Assembly (NCBI GenBank): GCA_018389105.1
Contig: JACATO010000095.1
Coordinates: forward strand, 2,787,501-2,851,500
DNA length: 64,000 nt
Direction: 5' to 3'
Source of the DNA: Nautilus pompilius
Lineage: Eukaryota; Mollusca; Cephalopoda; Nautilida; Nautilidae
The translations under genes and the position numbers were made by a program. Below are positions 24,969 through 36,423 of this stretch, piece by piece. The notes beneath the pieces were generated by a model, which did not search any database, had not been told where the DNA came from, and saw only the letters and a list, made by a program, of their open reading frames with translations. Within the stretch, counting starts at the first letter, position 1. Each line of letters begins with the position of its first letter.

Positions 24969-25850
24969 CTCGAACTATAGCAATCCAACAGAGTGCGTAC
25001 GTCCGTCCCGCTGACCAGCCGGGTACCTGTACACGCGATCCCTCGTGCGCTCCCTTACTCGCCCCTCGGCCGCCAGAAGAACATGCCTTAATGTTTATGT
25101 TTCTGTATTTCGCGGTCGTCTCGTTGCGTAGGGGTCCTCCGACCCTCACTCGCTTCACTCAAACCCCTTTTAGCTGTTGGTCGGGCTTCACTCCTCCTTC
25201 ACGGCTTCAGAGGGGACCTGGAAATACAACATCATAGGGGTATCACTTTCACCTGGAGTGGAGGGGGGGTTTCCGTCTGCCCGTGTACCCTACATTCTTC
25301 CCCATTCACTCGCAAACCACTCGATAGCATTTAACTGCAGCCGCTTAGGACCACGACTGGCATCCGCAAAAGGCACATGGCCCGGACGTCAGTCAACGAC
25401 CGACGGCGCGCAGCCATTGGCTGGCGCCGCCACGGCAGGAAAAACAACAAGAAAAACAGGGGGTGGGGTCGATCAGAAGAGAAAGCGCCTCCACAATTGG
25501 CTGTGTCGTGTGTCTGTAAGGCAGGGCGAACAACGGAGTGTTGCGGACGGTTATTTACAATGGAGCGCGGAGGATTCGGCTGTTGACAGATGGGAAGCGA
25601 GCGTACGGAGCCGCGATCTTCGACAGCCGCCCTTCGAGACGTCAGGAGGGAAGAGGTGAGGTGCGTCCGCTGGACCCATCGTCGGTAATCCATCTTTAAA
25701 ACCGAGAGCCACCATCTACGATCAATCCCCCCCCCCCGGCGCAACCCCTGCACGGCCGGCCGTCCTCACCTCGTGCAGCAGCCAGCTGAGGCCCACCATC
25801 ACGCATCTTCCTCCTCTTTCCATCCATGGCCGCCACGCGCTTCCAGACAC
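24969..25850 (-). promoter_or_regulatory. CpG-rich presumed promoter and 5' region of the minus-strand gene
   Basis: This block is much richer in C+G and in CpG than its AT-rich neighbours, and it lies directly upstream of the signal-peptide exon on the minus strand. Frames of 70-160 codons exist on both strands, as GC-rich DNA with few stops will give, but none shows a known motif. The bases just upstream of the exon (minus strand ...ttggattgctatag) could alternatively act as a splice acceptor, which would make the true first exon lie further right. Confidence 0.35.
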
Positions 25851-26120
25851 CGCTTCTATTATCTCTCCCTCTCTCTCTGTCCGCTTCAGAATGGCAGTGA
25901 TATTCTAGCTGCTCCCTAGATCCTTTTTATCTACGCTAAGTAGAGTGCAATTTATTATTATTATTATTATTAAATTTTAACTCTTCGATTCATCGATTAA
26001 AAGATTTTGCGTAACCTTCAAAACCGTTGCTATGCACATATTCTTTGACTTGACTCCCAAAGTGTAACCCGCTGACACCCGAAAAAACCAATCTTTAGAG
26101 TAAACAAATAAGTAAATAAA

Positions 26121-26154
<34 letters not shown>

Positions 26155-27147
26155 TCTCCTTTATTTTCCGACGTCGTTTATTTGTCTTCCCACTGCCTGA
26201 TATCCATCGTCAGCCGGCTCTCGGCTTTTATCTCGAAGTGATCGGCCAATGAACAACAAACCGCTTAATGTTTTAGTCGGTGACTGTACCTCATCAGCCT
26301 CTCCGGCAAACACGGGAAGGAAGGGCTAACTAAACTAACTAACTAACTCTGGTTTATTTCCTATTAGATAGTTAACAAGAAAGGAAGATTCCCTGAATGC
26401 AGAATTTATTCAGAAATATGGATTCATACATCTTGTCAACCTCGATAATAATAATAATAATATAATATATATAATAATGCCTCCAAAAGTTCATCTTTAT
26501 TGGTAGAGCTGAGACTGACCATAATGCCAATCAGTGGATCGGGTTAAAGTTTGGTAAGCACATCTCCACTATCCACATTACGTCTATAAAACCTTTTACT
26601 AACGAAAAAGTAGAAATCGAAGTAGCCGCCCCCTTTTTAAATAAGTCTCTGGGATCTAACGTAACGTTTACATGTTACAAGGCAATTAGGGCCGTTGATT
26701 TTTAAATCCGCTTTCCGCGTAGTTATCTTTCTTTGATAAGAACTCCCAGTGTGGTGAACGAGAAGAAGGAAGTAGATTCTGCGGAGCGGAAAAATAGAAT
26801 TTAAAGATAACATTCCGAAAGGGGAAGGAGAGAAAGAAGAGTGGATTCGGCTACCTGGAGAAGTCCGTCGCTCTAGCACACCTGGGTTAAAGTCAGATCA
26901 GCACTGACATGGGGTTCCTTTTCTTTTTCTTTTTTTTTTGCCTTTGTTTATTCAATGCCAAGCCGTAAGATCCCATTATGGGACTTTTTAAACGGAAGGT
27001 AATTTCACGCCTAGATACGGACGTTTAGAGACGAGGTGGAGGACGATATCCCCGGAACTATACTTATGCAAACGCTATTCATTCGGCTAATCTCACTGCT
27101 GCACTTCCCTCTCTGCGTATAGGGTGATTCACGAACAAAGCTGTTAC
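25851..27147. other. Non-coding stretch with simple repeats
   Basis: ATT triplets at about 25951-25970, a GATT tetranucleotide run at about 26124-26154 and an ACTA run at 26330-26347. No gene recognised. Confidence 0.6.
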
Positions 27148-27300
27148 CTGTTCACCAGCCAGGATGTGATGCTGCTAGCTAGCGATACTTTTCCGTTGTC
27201 TTTAGTGTGGCAGGGGATGAATGAAGCCTGCCCAAAAGTTTCCAATCGCCCGGCGACCGAATCTGCTCCAAGCACGTCGGCTCGGCCTGCATCTTTGTAA
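27148..27300 (-). other. Possible upstream exon of the minus-strand gene (weak)
   Basis: On the minus strand a pyrimidine-containing acceptor (ttgctgtatcag) precedes a 153-nt segment that ends ...GTGAACAG/GTAACAG, a plausible donor. One frame stays open throughout (YKDAGRADVLGADSVAGRLE onward). It lies about 2.2 kb upstream of the signal-peptide exon on the same strand, so it could be a 5' untranslated or alternative exon. It could equally be chance. Confidence 0.2.
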
Positions 27301-27652
27301 CTGATACAGCAAATATAGTCAGGGTTCGTTGTACAAAAACAAAAGGACAGAATTTTCGAGCGCCTTACAACAACAACAAAAACACGTAAATTATAAAACT
27401 CTTGAATCTTAAGAAACCGAAACGTTTGGAATTCTTGTAGACGAAGCTTAATTACCATCGGATCAAAATTCTGTATGACGTCACTTCACAAAATGTATTG
27501 AATATCGCATATAGAATAATCAAAAAAAAATGTTTATTCAAAGCTTTAGTTAAACTAATTCTTACCTCTATTTGCTTTTTTTAATTTATCACTATAAGGT
27601 CGACTGTTAAAAGTTCAGTGTAAAATACAGAGGGCATCTAAAACAATTTAAA
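27301..27652. other. AT-rich spacer
   Basis: No recognisable feature. It leads directly into the 38-bp tandem array. Confidence 0.6.
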
Positions 27653-28085
27653 TATGCCAATTTGCTTTTATGTTACTAAGAGTTTTACATACAACCAATC
27701 CGCTTTTGTTTTACTAAGAGTCTTAAGTACAACCAATCCGCTTTTGTTTTACTAAGAGTCTTAAGTACAACCAATCCGCTTTCTGTTTTACTAAGAGTCT
27801 TACGTACAAACCAATCCGCTTTTGTTTTACTAAGAGTCTTAAGTACAACCAATCCGCTTCTGTTTTACTAAGAGTCTTACGTACAACCAATCCGCTTCTG
27901 TTTTACTAAGAGTCTTAAGTACAACCAATCCGCTTCTGTTTTACTAAGAGTCTTACGTACAACCAATCCGCTTCTGTTTTACTAAGAGTCTTACGTACAA
28001 CCAATCCGCTTCTGTTTTACTAAGAGTCTTAAGTACAACCAATCTGCTTGTGTGTTACTAGAAGCTGTACTACGTACATCCAATC
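27653..28085. repeat. Tandem array of 38-bp units with a CCAAT motif
   Basis: About eleven units of 38 bp (acaaccaatccgcttttgtt then ttactaagagtcttaagt). The first unit and the last two are diverged, while the nine central ones are nearly identical. Every unit contains CCAATC. A single-base variant alternates among units, CTTAAGTA or CTTACGTA, in an irregular order. One unit carries an extra A. The low divergence in the centre suggests recent amplification or homogenisation. Confidence 0.97.
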
Positions 28086-31000
28086 AGATGGTTTCTTTAG
28101 TCTTATCTGCAGTCATTTTGCTGGATTCTTAGTAAGAATGATATTGGTAATCGATCAAAACCTCGAGCTACTAACAAAAAATGCTATTTTATCAATACAT
28201 TTCATTCTTGTGGTAAACATCTGTTACTTTTGTAGTGATTACGTAGATGTCGTTCAAGCAGATGGAGGTTAAAAGAATTCTGTCGAATGAAGTGAAAGGG
28301 TTAGGATTTATCTGGCAATAATCGTTGGTTTCTGCATGTAAAATTTTACAAATAGCTATCAGAGGTAAAGGTAATTGCGAGAACAGTCGGTCTTTCTTCC
28401 TTCCAAGGACTTCAGCAGGGCTTTAAAAAGCAGGAAGGAAGAGAAAATTTTAAACAAAAACTGATCGATCACTGATTGATGATTAGTTTTTTGGGTGGGG
28501 GAGGAGGAAGTTTAAAGAAAATATCTGTGGGTAATTTCTCTCTCTCTCTCGTACGTTGATGGTAACTGGATTCAACGCATTTAGGAATAGCGTCTCAACT
28601 TTTATCGACATCCATCTTTTCTGGCAGGTACCACCAGGCTCTCAGGGGTCACATCCCACTCCCGAAAAAGTGAGAGAGAGAGAGAGAGAGAGCGATGGGC
28701 TATTACTGGCGATGCCGGCTGCAGATAAGGCTGAGTTACGGCAGCCGACTGACGGACGACCGACCATCCAGTCTCTGACGGCGGTTAAACGAGAACAGAT
28801 AGCATTGTCCACTCGAAACGGCTCGACGGCCTTCAGGATCCGGCAACATCGTGTGTGGCGAACCGTAAGCCCCGATCCGCATTGTTCATTGACGTAAACA
28901 TCGATTAAAAAGGCAGTGGGCGGGCGGACATCGAAAAGTACCTGCCGCCTTAGCCTTGCGCCAACAACCGTAGCGTACGGTACATACACAGTCAGCCGCC
29001 TGAATCAACCATACATCCGCTCTGCCGTCCACTCTCTAAATTACTCGGTGAGAAGGAACCTGATGGCGCATTTGGGTCAAAGTAAAGAATATTACAGAAA
29101 GGGTGACCATTTCAAGACGCCTTGCCGTCAAGAGGTAACGCTTGCATTAGTAGACTCATTTGACGAACAGAATCCATCCATACGCTTTCATCTACGATGA
29201 TGCAGACCAAAAATCAGTTCTTTTGGGAACAATTAACTTTTTCCTGGGACTACTTCATTAATAAAACAAGGGAATTGCTACGCATAATCGGTTTTTCCTT
29301 AAAAAATCAGGGGCCACTCCACTCAACGACACTGGACGAGTCTCCTTTCATGTTCATTTCTGAAACATCACAAGGAAGCGACTTCATATAAACATCTGAA
29401 ATAGAATTTTCAAATGGTAAATAATTTGCCGAACTCCATAGAACATAATACGATAAATAGCTATTAATTCCCTATTTTATTGGGTTCTTCAAATTCCTTT
29501 TTTTAAAAATGTTTCTGATTACCACAACTTAGTACTAAAAGATCGATTTTACCCCCCCCCGCCTTACCCTAGTTCCTTTTTATGTATAATAATGACATAA
29601 AATTGTAGCCGTAATAAAAGAGTTAATGTAGAATAAGAGACCAGAAATCAAAAAACAGAAGCTTCTTAGTAATCGAACCTTTTTTAAATTTTCTTCTTTT
29701 TTACCTCAATAGATTAAAGTTAAATTGTAAGGGATTTTGGGAAGTGTATAATTTTGTTTTATTATAGATGGGAAGGTATTTGACTGGGGGGGGGCAAGGA
29801 GACCCGAGAAATAGATTAGAAAGGCTTCAGCGACGTGTTCGTGTGTGAAGAAGAGAGGGAGAGAAACTGCATATTTCGGTGACTTAATCTCTAGCCGCCG
29901 CGCGAGCGAAACGGATCTAAAACAAAATACGCCACGAAAATCGATTTTAAGACATTTTCCGGTCGGGGGGGAGGTGGGAGGAAAAAAAGGGAGGAATACA
30001 GCGAAGGGAACTTCCTTTCTGCCGGGCCGCGGTGCGAATCGCCGCCAGTCGCGCTGCTGATGACGTCACAGCGCTTCCCTTTAACAGCGGAGACCAGTTC
30101 CGCGGGATGATAGACCGTCGGCCGGTCGGCTGTTGCTTTGTTGATGTCCACTTTGCGGGGAAACTCTGGTTCGGTGTCTGTGTGGTCAAAATGTCGGAGA
30201 AGAACGAAGATGGCGGCGAGACTAACTATAAAACGCGACGAGGACGACAAGAGGCTTTCGCTTAAAATGGCCGTCTGGCGAGAAAGTTCCACCCCCCCCT
30301 TCTCTCCTAACAAGAGATGAGGCTTCGGAGCTGCAGCCGAAGGGAGCTGAAGATTGAGGAGATGCGGACGCCCGTCGAACAGCCATATCCCCTGCAGACC
30401 CTGGGCGGCAGTCAGGGAGGTGACTGACGAGCCCTTCCGGCGCCATCGCTGGCGCCCTTAATGATAACGAGGCTGGAAGGATGCGCGGAGAAACGTAACA
30501 CGGTCGCAGAACTATCAGTTTACTGGCATTCGGCTCGTGGCAGCCTGGACCTTTTTCTTTTTGTTTTTTTGTTGGCTTAACCGAAAGATGGCTTTCGTTC
30601 TTTATCGATTGGTGCCAGTCTCCGAAACTGTTGCCGGGTTTGCTTCAGAATCTGAAAAAAAGAAGAAAAAGAGTCAGTTCTGCTCTTTGAATAGCATCGC
30701 GTACCGGGATTAGAGCCGGCTCGGCGACTCTTAGGTTGCCCTTTTTTTTTCTCTTTTCCTCTTCCTCCTGTCTCGTTTTTGATGGGTATTCTTTTGTTGG
30801 TGTCTAATGAGGTCTGGAACTGACAGCATCTCGGGTACGCAGCCCCAGACGACGAGAAAGAGGCGAGAGCCGCCTCACACTGACTGCATTGTCTTCCGGT
30901 CAGCGTCGAGCGTCGTAAATGGCAATAAGAAAAGGTCTCGGGATATATAGGGGGAAAACAAAACCAAAAAAGAACTTTATCTTAGAAGCAAGCAAAGACC

Positions 31001-31437
31001 CTTGGCTTAAGAAATAACCTTCGCCGGTTCTACATTACCGTCTAGCCCCTTCATTGTTTGTCAGTCTTCAGCTTCCCTTTTGCTGTCGTCTTTCTGACTG
31101 TTGTGGACGGTTATGGTAATAGTTGCTGCCTCATCGGCCCCCTTACAACAACTTCCACTTCGTCTCCTTTAATTCCTTTGCTATTTTGGCCTCCCCGCCT
31201 TTATTTCTGATGGACGTTCGCGACACCGGAAATATAAGGTATCTGATGTTGTCCAAGGGATTAGACCTTAGGGGGAAGTTCCTATCAGAGCCACCGCGAT
31301 TACAAGATGAAGAGTAAATAAAGTAGTTTTTTTTTAAAGAGACAAAAAATTGCTAGCAGAAAGATAGATAATGTTTCAGCGATTTTGAGGCTGGTCTCGC
31401 ACGCACGTGCGCACAGATTTTATATTACAGTGCTTAC
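28086..31437. other. Non-coding stretch with CpG-rich block
   Basis: A GA run at 28673-28692 and several C- or G-runs are present. The part at 29880-30480 is GC- and CpG-rich and contains several ATGGCGGC/AAGATGGCGGC sequences (for instance at 30210-30216), which resemble the YY1-type or initiator sequence common in animal promoters. Frames there (for example 30032-30265) have no recognised domain. A promoter is possible but no gene body was found. Confidence 0.45.
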
Positions 31438-31438
31438 C

Positions 31439-31504
<66 letters not shown>
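31438..31504. repeat. (ATT)n microsatellite
   Basis: About 21 triplets with one TTTATT slip in the middle. The frames encode poly-Leu/Ile/Asn and are spurious. Confidence 0.97.
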
Positions 31505-34500
31505 GTCTGAAAATAAAACAGTGGTGTCTCTCTGCATCATTCCAGATACAGCAGGCGAAGAGTTCATCAGCCGGGTGTATAATTTTTAAGAGTTTTTCGT
31601 TTTATATTTCCAACCAGATGATTTCTTCGTGTATAGTCGTCGTCTGATTCCTTCATGCATAATTTTTTTTCTCTCCGGATTTTTCTGTATTTGGCCAGAG
31701 AAAATTCCCTTCTTTCCCACTACCAAGTCTGTCAGAGATATGTTGCGTGTCAGACCATTTTACAAACGAGGCCCACGTCCCCTCTTCCCCGATCGGTGCT
31801 TGTACAACGATCGATCGTTCTGGTCGACTGTAATGTGTCTCCTCTCTCTCCCTTTGCATAAGTTTATAGATACCCCTGTGTTTTCAGTTTAAGGTTTAAT
31901 TAGGTAAATAGTTTCAATCATCAGCTGATACGGGAGTAAAGCCGAACTCCGTGAAAACCATTAACTATAAGATATTTGAAATTGAGTACAAATTTTAAAA
32001 ATTTTTAAACGCAATTAAACTTAAAACTGAAAACGAATGGATTTATTTCTCATCGAGATAAATATGGTCTTTGGACCTTCTAAAAACACGCGTGACGCCA
32101 AAGGGTGAAATAAAGGGGTTGGCGGTACGGTCCGCACCGAGTTTGCGCCCTTCTGCGAGAACATCCGTAGATGGCTGTAGTCAGGTATCAAACCTGACCT
32201 TGCCTCGACCCCTTTATTAAGCCATTGTTTAGCACACGGTGACTGGGTGAAAGAAAATAATGGGAAAGCAGGAAGTCTCAAACAAGCTAGCCTGTGCACA
32301 AATGGCGTTCCTAAGCCGGAGGGTAGATTCCCCTCCCTCTCTACGACCGGCCGACTCCCCGTTGCCAAGTTGGTGTTTCGCTACGCATTTTAATGTCTTT
32401 CGTTGATTAATATGACTGCCTAAGCTTCTTACCAACAGCCGAGGTCCTTGAAAAGCGATTTTCCAGCCATTGCTGTGTTATAAGCCCGCGCCATTATACA
32501 CACGTACATACATCTGCTAGGCGTTGGTGTTTCCAAGATATCGTTTGTGAGATTAAGGGACGTGGCTTCAGTTTAAGAGCCCGGATTTAAGACAGTGTAT
32601 CTCTTGTAAAAAAAAAAAAAAAAAAGGAGGATGGGGAAGGATACTTGTTTTTGTCCGTGTTTGTGGCTGTTTACATCTCATTGTGTGCTTACAAGTTGTT
32701 CTGTCCTGAAAAATCTGCGATTTATATTCTCGGAAACAGAAGCGTAGTTCAGTTGTTCTTCAGCCGAACCACCGCGCATGCGCGTCGACCGGACGTTCAG
32801 AGGCGACAGCCTATGGACCCTTCATCCTCTCGTTTTATAAATACTGCAGTAGTGAGGGCGAAGGAGGGAAGTACTATAAACGTGGATGTAAGGATAACGC
32901 TAGCAGCATATTTCTTCAAGATGCTGGGAAGATCACGTGGTGGTAGCAGAAACGTAGGAGTGGAGGGGTCCCAACGAGGCCACATCGAGATATGGAGAAC
33001 ACGGGGCGAGCAAGGACACGATTTCGGCGGTTAGTGTACCACAAAGGCATTACGTAATACCGCCAGCGCCATGAAGACAACGCTAACACCGATATTCCGC
33101 AGGTATTGCTAGCGTGACAAACAGAAACAAGATAATGTAGACATGTCGCCGGCGCACGGAAAGGGCACCGAGAACGCACGGGGCGGACGTGGTAGTGAAG
33201 GCTAGCAAGGGAGCGAGCGCCCTTTCGGATGCCTTCGGGCAACAAAGACCGTCCGCAGAGAGAGAGAGGATGCCGCGACAAGTGGGGAAAATCCGCCTCT
33301 AACCCTTTCCCTACCACGTTGGTCGGGCTGGCTTATTTAATTAAGCTGTTCGGTCACGGGCAGAGCGCGCGCGCCAGGGAGGGGGGGTGTGCGTCAATCG
33401 GCTGTTGCCGCCGCTCCGCTCTCGGGGAAGGGAGTTCACGACTCGACGTTGCGTATCACCGAGTACTTTTACGACCGACAGCTGGAAGGACCCTGGCGAG
33501 CGAGGGGGGGGGGGGAGAGAATACTCTCAACATCCTGGGCCCTCCGGTATCCTGCTCTTGCGTGACTTGCCACTCATTGTAATTTATCTCTCTCTCCCCT
33601 TCCCACCTCCCATCGCGCTCGATGACCTCTCTCCCACTCCCTCGAACCCTAACGACACGGCCATCTTTTCTTCTTTAACAAACGAGTTTAGGTAAATCTT
33701 CCTTAAAAATTCAACTGAACACCTTCCACACACGCGCGGAACGAAGCCAGACAATAGTCTTGTGTTCCACTTTCATTGTACGTGTACATGCTTTCCGCTC
33801 CAATCTCCAGCATCTCCAGCTTTTGCCGCTCTTCTAATCAGATAGCGATGACACCGACGTACCTGGCTTCTCACCGGATCATAATCCACGCCAGATTTAT
33901 GAAATGGCGTTGTTATCTGATTCTTCGCGAGGCTCCTTTTCTTTCTTTTTCTCCGAATTCTGTTTTCGTTTCAGTTACTCCGAGATAATTTTTCTTATCC
34001 CCCACCTAACCACCACCAACCCAACCGAACCGAACCCAACCCGCCGCCGCCGCGCGCCCGGTCTGATTCTTATCTTATCAGCGGAAGTCGGCGTGTTAGC
34101 TCCGTATAACTTCCCCGGAGGGTCAGGGACGCGAGGAAGTCTACATGAATTCTGCCCTCCGCAACGACGTCCAGAATCCGATTGGGGAATGGGGTTATTT
34201 CTTTCTTTTTCTTTTTGTTTGTTTGTTTGTTGAGTGAATGAATGACTTTAATCTGTGTCAAATTATGGTATTCTGTTTTGTTGTTGTTTGTTTGTTTTTT
34301 TTATTATTTGTTCAGGATAGAAGACCACCACCATTGGCCAATTCCCCCACCCCCCAACCACCCAATCCCAACTACCCGAAATAGAGAAAGACAGATTGTT
34401 TCTGCGATAATGTATTCGCCGAGTGTCGGATATGTACGCTTACAGAAGAAATATTAAAGAGTTGAGGCGAGTACCAGACATTTTAAATCCCGCTCCGGTT

Positions 34501-36331
34501 GTTGTTATACGCCATCTCTCCCAAATAACTCGTATTTGCGAACCAGAATGGTCGGATTAAACAGAGCGAACCGTAACTTCTTATGACGTCATTTCCGGAC
34601 GAGGTGCGTGTTACCATGGCGGGTGGTGTGTGATATACATGACTCCTTTATTGTTCTGTCCGGAACAGAACGCTAGACGTCGGTAATGAGCACGAGACTG
34701 GGGATACTGACTGACCCTTCGCGGGTCGGATTCGGCGACACCTATTTCCGGACGATATGCGTTTTTCGCCTGACTCTCAAACAAAAGAGGAGTTACTTCC
34801 CTTCCATGATGAAGTTATCTTCTACTTTTACTATCGACAATGCAGCATAGTTACGGCAAAATCTTCTCGCTTACGTGGTTATATGTTATTTATTATGAAA
34901 CTAATTATTCACTGAAATAAGGCTGCACTTTACATAAATTACGACGTAATGTCAGTCAAAACTTCCTCCCTTTTATAAGAGTTGGCTCTGAACGTTGATG
35001 TTGTCAATCAGGGTGCCTTTTAAATCCATACTCTCTATACATACAACAAAAGGACAAACAGTTCGCTTTCTAGAAATATAATTTAAACATCTTACAAATT
35101 TTATACATTAAAATTACTTAAACGGTATTCCTCTGTGTGCTACATTCTTTCTTATGCAGAAAAATATAATTGAAATAATTGGCTACCCTCCTTTTTGTTT
35201 TCATTTGCTGACCAAACAGAGAAAAGATTCTGTTCGTCGTCGGGTGTCTGTCACTCCGTTCTTTTAGGATGGTGTCGCCAACGGGTTCTGCTATTTTACA
35301 ATTAAAATGTCACCAGATGTCCTGGACGCTCGATCGTGGTGTTGTTTAATGTCAATACGGAATACATGAGTAATGGCAGAGAATACCACCGAAAACACGA
35401 GGAAGAGAGGAAAGGAAATCATCGGTATAATGGGAAGTTACACTTCATTTGACATTAAACATTGCATCTTTTATCTCGTTTTTACATTTCTGCAAGCAAT
35501 GAACGCTTATGAGGTGATGAAATAATTTTGGCAGCCTCTGTAACTGTCAATAATCTGCGAAGCGTTTTACAAAAGGCTTACATACATACACCGTCTGATG
35601 TCTAGAAATGGAGATTTCGAAAGGGTAGGAATTCTGTTATCTGTCGGGGAGGTATCATTCTTCATTTTCTCTTCCAATTAGTAGTCGAAGTTGCTGTTTC
35701 AGAACATGCCACGACCTACCACGGGTCTCGCCAAGAACTACGTGTCGTGGTCCTAAGAACCAGCCAAGGTAAATCTTGTTCGAACCGGTGAAACGGCGCC
35801 ATTTATACGCCCAGATAGCTGGGAGTCTCCTCGAACCGAGATCCCATCTCAGATGTCAGGAAAGGTAGAGAGACCCTGACCGAGAGTGTCGTCGGCTGTC
35901 GATAACGACCTGATTACAATCGCACACGGTATCGCCAGTGCCCCCGTTTGCCCCTCTGTTGTGGTAAACTTCCTCTCGGTTAATCTTCCCGATGTTTGGA
36001 CATGTTTGTCGTAGTCTAGGATTTGCCGAGTGTTTAGCCTGGCCTCCCGATCGCTGCTCTTATCTCCGGCCCGATCTGTTTTATGTCTGTCTCCTCTGTA
36101 TACTCACTGGTGGAGGATTTCTCTCGAAGGCCGCGCCACGCCAAAATACGATGTACACAGACCCATCGCAGGTCAACAATCTGTTTTCCAGGAAATTCGA
36201 TACTCTTCGCTACGCGAGACGCCAACTCCTGGATGTTCTATATATTTTTTTATTTATTTTTGCCACCCACCCCCCTCCAACACACACTTTTTTTTTTGCC
36301 ATCGAAATTACACAAAACTGTTAGGGTGACA
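31505..36331. other. Non-coding stretch with CpG-rich part
   Basis: Mixed AT-rich and GC-rich DNA. 32800-33500 is CpG-rich. A block at about 32030-32460 mixes GC-rich sequence with ATTA/TGATTAATA cores and has the look of a regulatory element. A poly-A run lies at 32609-32625 and (CCAACC)-type repeats at 34000-34040. No convincing coding exon was found. Confidence 0.45.
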
Positions 36332-36423
36332 ATGTCTTCTCTAGATCCTTCAAACGAGAGCAGAGTCTTTCTCCGTCCATCTCGCCACCGAATCCGGAAC
36401 GCCGGTCTAACGGGGACACGGAG
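36332..36423 (+). CDS. Possible coding exon with consensus donor (weak)
   Basis: An ATG in the context GACAATGTCT opens a frame (MSSLDPSNESRVFLRPSRHR onward) that reaches a perfect donor, ACGGAG/GTAAGTGAC, after 30 codons and two bases. The residues are polar and basic with no known motif. Only the donor argues for it. Confidence 0.17.

Noticed and set aside
25177-25753. Frames of 140-160 codons upstream of the signal-peptide exon
   Set aside because: GC-rich promoter-type DNA. The translations have no motifs and overlap on opposite strands.
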